Assembly (NCBI RefSeq): GCF_014069875.1
Contig: NZ_CP059676.1
Coordinates: forward strand, 62,001-126,000
From: Flaviflexus equikiangi
GTDB lineage: Bacteria > Actinomycetota > Actinomycetes > Actinomycetales > Actinomycetaceae
Reading direction: 5' to 3'
DNA: 64,000 nt
The position numbers and the translations under genes were made by a program. Position 1 is the first letter of the stretch. Each line of letters starts with the position of its first letter. This document shows, one piece after another, positions 36,994 to 46,357 of the stretch. Under the pieces are notes generated by a model. It ran no database searches. It had not been told where the DNA came from and saw nothing but the letters and a program-made list of their open reading frames with translations.

Positions 36994-37566
36994 ATGTTGA
37001 GACGAAACTTTTCACCCCTCTTCCTCATCCTCGCTCTCGCAGGCTTCTTCCTGGGAACGGCGCCCGTGCAGGCTCACGACGTTCTCATCGGGTCAACCCC
37101 GGAGGACGGCGCGGAGCTCGACCAGGCTCCCGCAGAAGCGGTCCTGACCTTCTCGGCGGCCCCACTCGACGTGTCGCCCCAAGCCGTCCTGCAGAAGGAT
37201 GGGGAGACGATCGAGACCGAGCCCGTCACACTCTCCGGCAACGATGTCATCCTGCCCCTGCCTGAGCTCGAAGCAGGAAGCTACACGATCATCTATTCCG
37301 TCGTGTCCTCTGACGGCCACCGGATCGACGGCACCACATCATTCTCGGTGACGATCGGTGCGCAGACGGCGGAAGAAACCACGACCGAGGCGGCCACAAC
37401 GGAAGCCAGCCCGTCCGAGGCAGAGACGACAGCCCCTGCGCTGGCCGAGACCGTGGAGACGAGCGACAGCGAGGACTCCGCGGTCGGATGGATTCGCTGG
37501 GCCGGCATCATCATCGTCGTCCTCGGGGGCTTCGTCATCGTGTCGCGAATGCTTCGCAACCGTTAG
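36994..37566 (+). CDS. CopC domain-containing membrane-anchored protein
   Basis: This 190-residue protein has a signal sequence ending near PVQAHD, a CopC/YobA domain (about 27-120) with AHDVLIGSTPEDGAELDQAP and SVVSSDGHRIDGTTSFSV, a Thr/Glu-rich linker and a final membrane helix. In CopC proteins the N-terminal His and the SxDGH motif contribute to Cu(II) binding; both are present. The usual CopD partner is not adjacent. ATG 36994 has GGTGAAAG before it; an ATG 24 bases earlier would overlap the divergent rhodanese start. Confidence 0.84.
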   Translation: MLRRNFSPLFLILALAGFFLGTAPVQAHDVLIGSTPEDGAELDQAPAEAVLTFSAAPLDVSPQAVLQKDGETIETEPVTLSGNDVILPLPELEAGSYTIIYSVVSSDGHRIDGTTSFSVTIGAQTAEETTTEAATTEASPSEAETTAPALAETVETSDSEDSAVGWIRWAGIIIVVLGGFVIVSRMLRNR

Positions 37567-37642
37567 CAAGATCTCCACGCGGGCCTATTACCTCCAGTCT
37601 CTCCCGAGGAGTATGTTTGACTGCTGACGAGAATGTGAAGGG

Positions 37643-39343
37643 ATGAACGTGGCGAAGCGCGAGAGGGATCTGACGTCGAAGAGGGCTTATCGGGGAATGA
37701 CTCCTGAGCAGGCCGCGGAAGCGGAAAGGAAGCACCGGGAGGTGCTCTCGATTCTCACCGGACTTCTTCTCGTCCAGTTCATCGGCATGCTGTCGAGCAC
37801 GATCGTGTCGAATGCGATGCCGGTCATCGTGGCCGAAATCGGCGGCACTCAAACCCACTTCACGTGGATCCTCACCTCCGCTATTCTCGCCAACACTGTC
37901 ATGACAGCGCTCTCGGGCAAGCTGGCAGACCTGTACGACAAGAAGAAGCTGTTCATCGCCTCCATGGTGATCTTCAGTGTCGCTTCCCTCCTGTGCGGTT
38001 TGGCGACCACGCCCGAGATGCTGATCGCTTTCCGCGTCCTCCAGGGCGTCGGCATGGGCATGCAGATCATGCTGTCCATGGTCATCATGGCGACGATCAT
38101 CCCTCCCCGGGAACGCGGCCGCTACAACGGCTACATGGGGGCCACGATGGCACTGGCGACAGTCTCGGGCCCGCTCCTCGGCGGTCTCATCGTGGACACG
38201 CCCTGGCTGGGATGGCGGTGGTGCTTCTGGGTCACCATCCCGTTCATGCTCGGCGCCATCTGGGTCATCCTGCGCAGGCTCCAGATCCCGCCCGTCCGCA
38301 GCGGCAAAGTCCATCTCGACATCCCCGGCGCCGCTCTCATCGCGTCCTCCTCCGTGTCCTTCCTCGTCTGGATCTCCATGATCGGCAGCGGCATGCCGCT
38401 CACCGATCCGACAGCCCTCATCCTCATCGCCGTCGCCGTGGTCTCCACCGTTCTCTTCATCGTCGTCGAGACGAAGAGCCCCGAGCCTCTTATCCCGATG
38501 GAGATCCTCCTGCACCGCAACACGGTTCTCGCCGTCATCGCAGTCATGGGGGCTGGCACGATCATGTTCGGTGCGTCCGTCTTCCTCGGACAGTACTTCC
38601 AATACGGGCGCGGCTATTCGCCCACAGCGTCCGGCCTCCTGACGCTGCCGATGATGCTCGGCATCGTCATCGCCTCCACGTGGATCGGCCAGCTCATCAC
38701 CCGGAAGGGCATCTGGAAGCGCTATGTCGTCTCCGGCATGCTCCTCCTCACCGCGGCGGCAGGCCTGCTGTGCTTCACCCGCCAGGACACGAACCTGATC
38801 GCCATCGGCCTCGTGCTCTTCGCCGCGGGCTGGGGGCTCGGTGCCGCCAACCAGAACCTTGTCCTCGCCGTACAGAACACGGTTCCCCTGCGTCAGATGG
38901 GAGCGGCAACGTCGACAGTCACGTTCTTCCGCAACCTCGGAGGCGCAGTCGGACTCCAGGTTCTCGGTGCCTCCTACAATGCGGCCACCGATGCCTACAT
39001 GGTGAAGGAGCTCGGCGAGCTCCCGGAGGTTCCCGCCAACGCGGCCGGCTCATTGGATCTCGGCGCACTCCCCGACGCCGTCGAAGCGGTCGCACGATCT
39101 GCTTTCGGCAACTCGCTGTGGGCCGTCTTCATCGCCGCGACAGCGCTTCTCCTTGTCGGCTCCATCGCCACCATGTTCATGAAGGGCACGTCGCTGCGCG
39201 ACACGGTCGACATCGAGAAGAAGATCCATCGCACAGTCGAGGAGGACGAGGCTCCCCGAGCATCTGCCCGCCCCAGCTCCTGGGAGGCGACACCGATCCT
39301 TCCCCACGACGAAGCGGACCAGAACAAGCCGCGAACCCACTAG
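37643..39343 (+). CDS. MFS transporter, DHA2 drug-exporter family
   Basis: This 566-residue protein has about 14 membrane segments, as in DHA2 drug:H+ antiporters (EmrB/QacA type). Visible marks are LTSAILANTVMTALSGKLADLYDKKK (the first part of motif A and its loop, about 74-99) and GPLLGGLIVDTPWLGWRW (motif C region with a following Trp-rich stretch, about 174-191). The charged N-terminal tail of about 35 residues and the C-terminal tail of about 60 residues are cytoplasmic. Its substrate is unknown. It stands alone and ends just before an 18-base-pair hairpin. Confidence 0.87.
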   Translation: MNVAKRERDLTSKRAYRGMTPEQAAEAERKHREVLSILTGLLLVQFIGMLSSTIVSNAMPVIVAEIGGTQTHFTWILTSAILANTVMTALSGKLADLYDKKKLFIASMVIFSVASLLCGLATTPEMLIAFRVLQGVGMGMQIMLSMVIMATIIPPRERGRYNGYMGATMALATVSGPLLGGLIVDTPWLGWRWCFWVTIPFMLGAIWVILRRLQIPPVRSGKVHLDIPGAALIASSSVSFLVWISMIGSGMPLTDPTALILIAVAVVSTVLFIVVETKSPEPLIPMEILLHRNTVLAVIAVMGAGTIMFGASVFLGQYFQYGRGYSPTASGLLTLPMMLGIVIASTWIGQLITRKGIWKRYVVSGMLLLTAAAGLLCFTRQDTNLIAIGLVLFAAGWGLGAANQNLVLAVQNTVPLRQMGAATSTVTFFRNLGGAVGLQVLGASYNAATDAYMVKELGELPEVPANAAGSLDLGALPDAVEAVARSAFGNSLWAVFIAATALLLVGSIATMFMKGTSLRDTVDIEKKIHRTVEEDEAPRASARPSSWEATPILPHDEADQNKPRTH

Positions 39344-39376
39344 CCGGCAAGGCCGCTTGACAGTCCTCGTGGAAGA

Positions 39377-39415
39377 CAATGGTGGGGGTTGGGCATCGCC
39401 CAACCCCCACCATTG
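39377..39415. terminator. Strong bidirectional hairpin between the MFS gene and upp
   Basis: CAATGGTGGGGGTTGGGC (39377-39394) pairs perfectly with its complement at 39398-39415 over 18 base pairs with a 3-base ATC loop. It lies between convergent stops and can fold on both transcripts. Confidence 0.85.
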
Positions 39416-39429
39416 CTTCTCAGCAGGTC

Positions 39430-40068
39430 TCAGTCGACGACGCCGTAGAGCCTGTCGCCAGCATCGCCCAATCCGGGAACAATGTAGGCGTTCTCGTCGA
39501 GCCTCTCGTCAACAGCCGCGAGAACAACCGTCACGTCGGCGCGATCGCCGATATGCTCCTCAAGCGTCTTGAGGCCCTCGGGTGCACCGAGCAGACAGAT
39601 CGCGGTGACATCCTTCGCCCCGCGCTCGAGCAGGTAGTCGATGGAAGCGATCAGTGTGTGGCCGGTTGCGAGCATCGGATCAAGAACGAAGCACTGCCTG
39701 TTTGACAGGTCGTCCGGCAGCCGGTTCGCGTACGTGATGGCCTCAAGCGTGTGCTCGTCCCGCTTCATGCCGAGGAAACCGACCTCAGCAGTCGGCATGA
39801 TCCGCTCCATACCGGACAGCATGCCGAGACCTGCACGCAGGATCGGCACGACAATGGGCAGGGGGTGAGTCAGTGCGGTGCCGATCGTCTTGGCTACCGG
39901 AGTCTCGATCTCGATAGGCTCGACATCGATGTCCCGCGTCGCCTCATAGGCGAGCAGTGTCATCAGCTCTTCGACGAGCTGACGAAACACGGGGGAGGGC
40001 GTCTCCTTCTTCCGAAGGGTCGTCAGTTTCTGGGCGACTAGGGGATGGTCGATGACCTGCAATCTCAT
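39430..40068 (-). CDS. upp: Uracil phosphoribosyltransferase
   Basis: This 212-residue protein starts [19 protein letters not shown] and carries [27 protein letters not shown] (about 72-82) and the PRPP-binding loop [20 protein letters not shown] (about 125-144). It makes UMP from uracil and PRPP for pyrimidine salvage in the cytoplasm. Length is normal. It is convergent with the drug exporter, with a strong hairpin between them. Confidence 0.95.
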   Translation of the reverse strand: MRLQVIDHPLVAQKLTTLRKKETPSPVFRQLVEELMTLLAYEATRDIDVEPIEIETPVAKTIGTALTHPLPIVVPILRAGLGMLSGMERIMPTAEVGFLGMKRDEHTLEAITYANRLPDDLSNRQCFVLDPMLATGHTLIASIDYLLERGAKDVTAICLLGAPEGLKTLEEHIGDRADVTVVLAAVDERLDENAYIVPGLGDAGDRLYGVVD

Positions 40069-40082
40069 GTCAACTAATCTAA

Positions 40083-40586
<504 letters not shown>

Positions 40587-40652
40587 CTCCGCCACATTCT
40601 CCCGATCGGATTTGTGCCGATGGGCATCGAGACAGTAACCTGAATTGCTGAT

Positions 40653-40740
40653 GGTGGAGTGTCCGAGCGGCCGAAGGTGCAGCACTCGAAATGCTGTTTG
40701 GTGAAAGCCAACGTGGGTTCAAATCCCACCTCCACCGCCA
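40653..40740 (+). tRNA. tRNA-Ser (CGA)
   Basis: A class II cloverleaf with acceptor stem GGTGGAG/CTCCACC, anticodon stem-loop CAGCA-CTCGAAA-TGCTG giving anticodon CGA, a long variable arm (TTTGGTGAAAGCCAA) and T arm GTGGGTTCAAATCCCAC. The discriminator is G and the 3' CCA is encoded at 40738-40740. Confidence 0.95.
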
Positions 40741-40742
40741 CA

Positions 40743-40783
40743 GATTCCCCCGGAATACCAGTAAAAGGTAGTCCGGGGGAATC
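40743..40783 (+). terminator. Terminator of the tRNA-Ser(CGA) gene
   Basis: GATTCCCCCGGA (40743-40754) pairs perfectly with TCCGGGGGAATC (40772-40783) around a 17-base loop. It begins 3 bases past the tRNA and is followed by GCTTTGTG. It can also serve the convergent Ltp gene ending at 40802. Confidence 0.8.
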
Positions 40784-40801
40784 GCTTTGTGTCACCGACG
40801 T

Positions 40802-41584
40802 CTAGAGGCCGACCTGATTGACGCCGTGGGTAGCCTGGTCGAGTGAGAAGCCTTCGTAGACGAGCTGATCAATGAGTCCTTGGCGGGAGAAGCCCATGAA
40901 GTCGAGGTAGCTCTGTGCAGACAGCGCCGCCTGTTCATACCAGTCGACTGAGACTGTATCGACACCGTGCGTGGCCTGCTCCGTCGAGAATCCCTCATAC
41001 TCGAGCTGGCCGATGAGACCGCTCCGGGAAAAAGCCGTGAAGCTCAGATAGGACTCGGCGGACCCGGCCGCCTGCTCGAGCCAGTCGACGTTGAGCGAGT
41101 CCACCGCGAACTGCGCATCGGCGTTGCTGTACCCCTCGTATTCGAGCTGGCTGATAAGCCCCGACCGAGAGAAGTTCGTGAAGCTCAGGTAGGATTCCGC
41201 TGATCGGATAGCGCTGTCCTGCGAGACGCTCAAGGCGGGTTCCGGTGTCGGTGCAGGGGCGGCCGGTGCTGGTGCGGGCGTGGTGGCCTCGACGGTGGGC
41301 TCAGCCGCCTGCACTGATTCAGTCTCTTCGGCGCTGGGCTCAGCAGTCGGCTCTGGAGTTGCAGCGGGAACCGCGTCTTCCTTCTTCTCTGCCCTGTTCC
41401 CCTCCTCATCGACCTGGTAGTCCACGGCAGTGTCCGCCCCATCGTCGGCGGTTCCGGTGCCGGACAACGCCGAGCCGATGCCGATCGCGAGGAGGACAGC
41501 CAGCGCCCATACCCACCACCGTGCGTACCAAGCCTTTGCGGTGGTCACGTTGTCTGCGTTCATTTCCTTGTTCCTGTCTGCCAT
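40802..41584 (-). CDS. Ltp-family repeat protein with N-terminal membrane anchor
   Basis: This protein of about 260 residues has a single N-terminal membrane helix (WWVWALAVLLAIGIGSAL, about residues 24-41), an acidic Ala/Pro/Glu linker (about 60-125) and three C-terminal repeats of about 45-48 residues. Each repeat contains an SAESYLSFTxFSRSGLI-like helix and a QLEYEGFS-like turn before a Val/Asp-rich helix. This is the Ltp repeat (surface-exposed lipoprotein family, two-helix repeats). Ltp of a Streptococcus thermophilus phage blocks superinfecting phage DNA entry; whether this host protein does is inference. No lipobox Cys is seen, so it is membrane-anchored, not lipidated. ATG 41584 has GGTGAG before it. 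Confidence 0.82.
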   Translation of the reverse strand: MADRNKEMNADNVTTAKAWYARWWVWALAVLLAIGIGSALSGTGTADDGADTAVDYQVDEEGNRAEKKEDAVPAATPEPTAEPSAEETESVQAAEPTVEATTPAPAPAAPAPTPEPALSVSQDSAIRSAESYLSFTNFSRSGLISQLEYEGYSNADAQFAVDSLNVDWLEQAAGSAESYLSFTAFSRSGLIGQLEYEGFSTEQATHGVDTVSVDWYEQAALSAQSYLDFMGFSRQGLIDQLVYEGFSLDQATHGVNQVGL

Positions 41585-41769
41585 GATCACTCACCGGCGG
41601 GTGGCTTCGTTGCTCTTAATGAGCGTAGGTGCCGGCACGGGCACATTGTGCCGCTGGATCGTCAGTGCTGGGTTCAGAAGCTGAATCGCCGTGCTTTTAC
41701 AAGGAAACTGCGCCGCCAGCAAGCTGACAGCGCAGAATCGTCGATCAGGCAGGCCTGATGAGGAGCGGG

Positions 41770-43188
41770 CTACCGGGAGCGGAAGCTCCTCGAGTAGTCG
41801 GCCGCTGTGCGTCCCGTCGAGGAGGAGCTCGCGGCGGCAGGACGGCCGCGACGGCGTCCACCCGTGCTCGTCTTAGCCTCCTGGCCCTGACGTGCCGGAC
41901 GGTTACCGGAACCCTTCGAGGTGCCGCGCGTCGATTGACGCCGACGCCCTCCGCCTGACTGCTGCTGCTGGGGAGGAGCAATGTCCTTCCCAGCCATCTC
42001 AGCCGCCCTATCGGGGGAGACGAAGACCCTGTCGCCGGGAGCCAGCGTGTGCAGGATCGCGGAGTCGGGGTACGCATTGGTGAACGTGGGCGTGATCTTC
42101 GCCTTGTTGAGGAGATCCCTCACGTCGCGGCGCTGTTCGGGCAGCTCGAGAGTGATGACGGTGCCGGCCTTGCCGGCTCGCGCCGTCCGGCCAGACCTGT
42201 GCAGGTACGCCTTGTGCTCAACGGGCGGGTCGGCATGGATGACAAGAGCGACATCGTCGACATGGATGCCGCGAGCGGCAATGTCCGTCGCCACGAGCGT
42301 CTGCACGCGTCCCGAATGGAAGGCATCCATATGGCGCGTCCGAGCATTCTGCGACAGGTTGCCGTGGAGATCGACGGTCGGGATACCGGCCTTGAGAAGC
42401 TGCTTCGTCAGCTTCTTCGCCCCGTACTTCGTGCGGGTGAAGATGATCGAGTTTCCGGGCGCTGCCGCGAGGGACGCGATGACATCCGTGCGATCATCGG
42501 CCGACACGCGCAGGACATGATGCTCCATGGCAGAGACGGGGGAAAGGGCCGAATCGGCTTCGTGCGTGAGGGGCTTGTGGAGGAACTCTTTCACAAGCGT
42601 CGAGACACCAGCATCGAGAGTGGCAGAGAAGAGCATCCTCTGACCGCGCTCGGGAGTGGCCCGCATGATCCGACGAACATTGGGAAGGAACCCCATGTCG
42701 GCCATATGGTCTGCTTCGTCGATCACGGTGATCTCGACTGCCGACAGGTCGACAAGACGCTGATCCATGAGGTCGAGGAGCCTGCCGGGGCACGCAATGA
42801 GGACGTCGATACCTGCCTGCAGTGCTCGAGCCTGGGGCTTCTGGTTCACACCGCCGAACACGACAGTGGAGGCGATGTCCGAGTTCTTCTCGAGGACGAG
42901 CAGGGACTCGTGCAGCTGTGTCGCAAGCTCGCGCGTCGGCGCGAGGATAAGGGAGCGCGGCTTCTTGGGCTGCCTCGCGCGGTTCGATTCTTCGAGGCGG
43001 GCGACGAGCGGTATGAGGAAAGCGAAAGACTTGCCGGACCCTGTCCTGCCGCGGCCGAGAACATCCCGTCCGATCAGAGAATCGGGCAGAGTTGCGGCCT
43101 GGATGGGGGTCGGGGTGTCGATGCCGTGCTTCGCGAGAGCGGAGACAAGGCGGGCGGGCACACCGAGGTGTGCAAAAGTGGATGACAT
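41770..43188 (-). CDS. DEAD-box ATP-dependent RNA helicase
   Basis: This 472-residue protein has all core motifs: Q motif (PTPIQAATLP), motif I GRTGSGKSFAF (about 46-56), Ia PTRELATQ, II VIDEADHM (DEAD), III SATLD, IV region IIFTRTKYGAKKL, V region ATDIAARGIHV and VI HRSGRTARAGKAG. The C-terminal 80 residues are a Gly/Arg/Ser-rich basic tail that would bind RNA. RhlE-like helicases act in ribosome assembly and RNA decay, often in the cold. There is no clear ribosome-binding site before ATG 43188, and the 480-base upstream gap may hold a long leader. Confidence 0.9.
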   Translation of the reverse strand: MSSTFAHLGVPARLVSALAKHGIDTPTPIQAATLPDSLIGRDVLGRGRTGSGKSFAFLIPLVARLEESNRARQPKKPRSLILAPTRELATQLHESLLVLEKNSDIASTVVFGGVNQKPQARALQAGIDVLIACPGRLLDLMDQRLVDLSAVEITVIDEADHMADMGFLPNVRRIMRATPERGQRMLFSATLDAGVSTLVKEFLHKPLTHEADSALSPVSAMEHHVLRVSADDRTDVIASLAAAPGNSIIFTRTKYGAKKLTKQLLKAGIPTVDLHGNLSQNARTRHMDAFHSGRVQTLVATDIAARGIHVDDVALVIHADPPVEHKAYLHRSGRTARAGKAGTVITLELPEQRRDVRDLLNKAKITPTFTNAYPDSAILHTLAPGDRVFVSPDRAAEMAGKDIAPPQQQQSGGGRRRQSTRGTSKGSGNRPARQGQEAKTSTGGRRRGRPAAASSSSTGRTAADYSRSFRSR

Positions 43189-43598
43189 AAAAATGTACCA
43201 ATCGGGAGTTGTCTCACCGGGGTGTCAATGTTTTCTAAGCAAAGTGGGCGTCCTGCAGAATTTTGATTGACCTGCGCGCCAGCGGCCCGGGGTAAGACTG
43301 GGCGGACCGATACCCCGACTGTATCAGGGCTATCGACATTTGCCCGGTTCAGGTGTTGTTGCTCACGCGCAGGTCTGCGCGATTCCAAGGCGACAATGCG
43401 TCATCCGAGTCCGGCTGGGGCGGGGAGAGAGTGCCTCCGGGTTTCAGGGGAGTGGTCGGCACGGACGTCGGGTAAGACGCCCGGCTGTCGGAGCCGGTGA
43501 GCCCTGGAGCCCAGCACATCTGACGGCCGGCCCCGGTGAGCCATCAAAACACCAGAGCGGCATCGTCCAACCAGGGGCAGTCGCGCGGGACACGAAGG
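43189..43598. other. Long intergenic region upstream of the DEAD-box helicase gene
   Basis: About 410 bases without a convincing gene on either strand. It should contain the helicase promoter and possibly a long 5' leader, since no ribosome-binding site is visible near the start. No conserved riboswitch or tRNA pattern was recognised. Confidence 0.35.
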
Positions 43599-43635
43599 CC
43601 TCCGGCAGGAATGGGTCACCACACCCTGCCGGAGG
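43599..43635 (-). terminator. Hairpin after the DUF2871 gene
   Basis: CCTCCGGCAGG (43599-43609) pairs perfectly with CCTGCCGGAGG (43625-43635) around a 15-base loop, 33 bases past the stop of the DUF2871 gene. There is no strong T-run. Confidence 0.6.
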
Positions 43636-43667
43636 TCGTGTCGAGAGCGTTCACAGCGGCCGAGGAG

Positions 43668-44111
43668 CTAGATGGCGGAAGCGGTTGCGTTCGTCGATTC
43701 TTGGCGTGCCAGAGCACGGCGCAGCGTCACGAACAGGACGATCATGCCCGCGCTCAACAGCATGTGTCCCAGGCCTGCGATGCCGGAGATCATCGGCGTG
43801 CCCTGCTCTCCCAGGACGGTGAGGGAGCCGTGCCAGATCATCATGGAGGCGGTGAGGATCAGGCCTGCGTTATAGAGCCAGAAGAACCATGTGAAGAGCT
43901 TCTGGTCTTCTGACAGGCCGAAGAGCTTCTCCAGCGCCAAGACGATCAGCAGGACGATGAAGCCGAGCGACAGGAAGTGCGTGTGCACGCCTGCGAGCTG
44001 GGTGAATTCGCCTGCCGGGAAGTCGTTGATCTTGGTGAACTCGCGGTAGAACAGGCCTGATGTCACGCCGAGAAGCATGTACAGGAATGCAGCATTAGAC
44101 AGTCTTTTCAT
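43668..44111 (-). CDS. DUF2871 family membrane protein
   Basis: This 147-residue protein has four predicted membrane helices. The N-terminus AFLYMLLGVTSGLFYREFTK and the HTHFLSLGF stretch (about 43-51) match the DUF2871 family, whose function is unknown. The His residues at GVHTHF could bind heme or metal by analogy to small four-helix membrane proteins, but this is a guess. It lies 39 bases downstream of a two-component system on the same strand and may be its target. Confidence 0.8.
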   Translation of the reverse strand: MKRLSNAAFLYMLLGVTSGLFYREFTKINDFPAGEFTQLAGVHTHFLSLGFIVLLIVLALEKLFGLSEDQKLFTWFFWLYNAGLILTASMMIWHGSLTVLGEQGTPMISGIAGLGHMLLSAGMIVLFVTLRRALARQESTNATASAI

Positions 44112-44150
44112 CGTTGGTATTCACTCTTTTGTGGTGGTGTGTGGACGGGG

Positions 44151-44771
44151 TCAGATCAGACCTGATTGTTGGGCGACATGGATTGCTTTCGAGCGGCTGC
44201 CCACGCCGAGCTTCATGAAGATGTGGGTGAGATGTGTTTTGACGGTCGCCTCCGTGACGAAGAGTGTCCGCGCGATCTCTTGATTCGATGCGCCGCTCAC
44301 GAGCTGCTTCAGCACTGCATGTTCACGTTCGGTGAGTTTCGGTGTCGCTCTGGTCATGCCTCGAACGACGCGGGAAGCCACACTGGGGGAGAGCACAACC
44401 TCGCCCGCGGCGGCGCGATGGAGTGCGTCGATGATTGCGTCGGGCGCGGATTCTTTCAGCAGGTACCCGACTGCACCGGCCTCGATCGCGCCGAGGATCT
44501 CGGCGTCACGGTCGAAGGTCGTCAAGATCAGGACTGCGGGTGGCGGCGTGAGAGCGCGCAGGGCCGCGGTCGTCTCGATGCCGTCGATGCCGTCACCGAG
44601 GCGCAGGTCGCACAGGACGACGTCGGGGTGCACCACGCCGGCCAGCACGAGAGCCTCTTCGCCCGTCGCGGTCTCACCCACGACACAAAGCGTGGGATCA
44701 TCATCCAGCAGCGCCCGCAGGCCGCTTCGGACGACGGGATGGTCGTCGACGATCAGTACTCGGATGGTCAT
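44151..44771 (-). CDS. LuxR/NarL-family response regulator
   Basis: This 206-residue protein has a receiver domain (about 1-120) with the acidic pair near residue 9 (LIVDDHP), phosphoacceptor Asp in VVLCDLRLGDG near 55 and the conserved Lys in LLKESAPD. A LuxR-type HTH (about 142-204) has LTEREHAVLKQLVSGASNQEIARTL and ATVKTHLTHIF. It would bind DNA when phosphorylated by the adjacent kinase. Its start overlaps the end of the kinase gene (ATGA at 44768-44771). Confidence 0.92.
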   Translation of the reverse strand: MTIRVLIVDDHPVVRSGLRALLDDDPTLCVVGETATGEEALVLAGVVHPDVVLCDLRLGDGIDGIETTAALRALTPPPAVLILTTFDRDAEILGAIEAGAVGYLLKESAPDAIIDALHRAAAGEVVLSPSVASRVVRGMTRATPKLTEREHAVLKQLVSGASNQEIARTLFVTEATVKTHLTHIFMKLGVGSRSKAIHVAQQSGLI

Positions 44772-46039
44772 GGGATCACCTCAACATCGACAGCCTTGCT
44801 CGGCAGGTGGATCGGCAGGCTCGCAGAGATCGCCGTTCCCCTGCCGGGGGCGCTCTCGATATCGAGCTCTCCGCCCAGCTCGCGGAGCCTGTCTCGCATG
44901 AAGCCCAGCCCGAAGTTCACCGAGCTGTGTCCGCTCGATTGCTCCCACTCGGCAATGTCGAAACCTCTGCCGTCGTCGACAAGATCGAGCCGTACAGCAT
45001 CGACCGCGTCGATGACGCTCATGACGACATGGGTGGCCTCAGCATGCTGGCGAACATTGGCCAGTGCCGACTGTGCGGTGCGCAGCAGCGCGACTTCAAC
45101 ATTCGTTGGCAGCACCGGAAGGGAATGGTCGACCTGGAGAACGACATCGATCCCGTGCTCGTCGCTCAGGCGGGTGCACATGCGCTGCAGGGCAACAGCG
45201 AGGGCCCCATCCTCCAGCTGTGCAGGAACGAGAGCGGCGACGATCCGCCGCACATCTGCCAAGCTCTCACTCGCCATGGACTCGACCTGGGACAGTGTCC
45301 GTGCCGCATCACGGTCTTCGGTGCGTTTTGACCCGACATGTGCGAGCAGCTTGATCGAGGAGAGAGCCTGCGCGACCGTGTCGTGGATGTCGCGAGAGAT
45401 CCGTGTCCGCTCCGCGATCATGCCCGAATGTCGCTGTGTGCGCGCCAGCTCGTCGTGCAGCTCCGACATCTCTGCCTGCGCTTTCGTCAACGAGGCGACC
45501 AGTTCCTCTCTGGTCACCGCATCTCGCAGCAGCTGGAGGTAGCCGAGCGACACGCCGAAGGCGAAGACGCCGCCGATCGTGGGGCCGAAGATGTTGGCAT
45601 AGCTCGTGGATCCGTCGTGGAGGATCGGCGTCAGGATCACGACACCCAGCACGAGAGCGGAGAACACCAGCCCCCATCTCACAGGCAGGAGGTGGCCGGC
45701 GAGCAGCCACAAAAGGAAGGCCACCGACACGAACTCTGCTGAGATCGCTACCGTCACCAGCCATATCAGCGCAAATCCGACCAGCCATACCGCCGCGAAC
45801 CGAGTCGAGCGGTAGCGGGCAGGCAGCAGCGACCCCGCCGTGTGCCACGAGACCAGGGCCAATCCCGAAACGATGGCGACGAGAACGGGAACGCCGTCGA
45901 GCACCGCTCTTACGGCACCCACGGTTGTCAGCGCCGCGGCCATGACGTGCTGGCACACATTCATCAACCGCACCGTCAGGTCGACGGACAGGAGCTGAGA
46001 GCTCGACACGCGCGATAGCGGAACTTCGACCAGGCTCAT
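44768..46039 (-). CDS. Sensor histidine kinase (NarL-type partner)
   Basis: This 423-residue protein has about six membrane helices in its first 180 residues, a coiled-coil linker (about 185-215), a HisKA_3 dimerisation domain with the phosphoacceptor His in RISRDIHDTVAQALSS (about 222-237) and a HATPase domain with N box NVRQHAEATHV, G1 DDGRGFD and a GLGFMRDRLRELGG segment. The signal sensed through the membrane part is unknown. It is co-transcribed with the response regulator downstream, and the DUF2871 gene follows. Confidence 0.9.
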   Translation of the reverse strand: MSLVEVPLSRVSSSQLLSVDLTVRLMNVCQHVMAAALTTVGAVRAVLDGVPVLVAIVSGLALVSWHTAGSLLPARYRSTRFAAVWLVGFALIWLVTVAISAEFVSVAFLLWLLAGHLLPVRWGLVFSALVLGVVILTPILHDGSTSYANIFGPTIGGVFAFGVSLGYLQLLRDAVTREELVASLTKAQAEMSELHDELARTQRHSGMIAERTRISRDIHDTVAQALSSIKLLAHVGSKRTEDRDAARTLSQVESMASESLADVRRIVAALVPAQLEDGALAVALQRMCTRLSDEHGIDVVLQVDHSLPVLPTNVEVALLRTAQSALANVRQHAEATHVVMSVIDAVDAVRLDLVDDGRGFDIAEWEQSSGHSSVNFGLGFMRDRLRELGGELDIESAPGRGTAISASLPIHLPSKAVDVEVIP

Positions 46040-46357
46040 CGCGATGCCGTCCGCCAGTTCCCGCCATCATGACCGGTCGCTGAGAGCGAGCGGGGGCGTG
46101 CGGAGCGCACAGAGAAAGACCGGGGGAGCATACCAACCATGACAGTCCATTCGGGAACGCGCCGCATCGTCCGAAGATCCGAAATCAAGATCAGACTTTC
46201 GATTGATGTTTTGACGACGGATATGTGCATCGACGACGGGACTTGAGGGCATAGGGTGCGCGTGGCCTATCCGGACGCCACACGTCGGTGATCCGGCCGT
46301 CCATGCCGCTCTCTCGCACTATTTCCGCGGGTTCTGCGCCCCTGGCGCCGGGAGCCA
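46040..46357. other. Intergenic region between the histidine kinase and DUF1846 genes
   Basis: About 318 bases between genes in the same direction. It should hold the promoter of the two-component operon. No convincing gene or strong terminator was found; short frames here have no family-like features. Confidence 0.35.

Noticed and set aside
41000-41300. Apparent DNA repeat region (possible CRISPR-like array)
   Set aside because: The repeats are coding: they are the protein-level Ltp repeats in one frame, with divergence between copies, and no spacer pattern.
43536-43913. 125-residue plus-strand frame upstream of DUF2871
   Set aside because: It is antisense to the DUF2871 gene for half its length and crosses a hairpin, with no ribosome-binding site.
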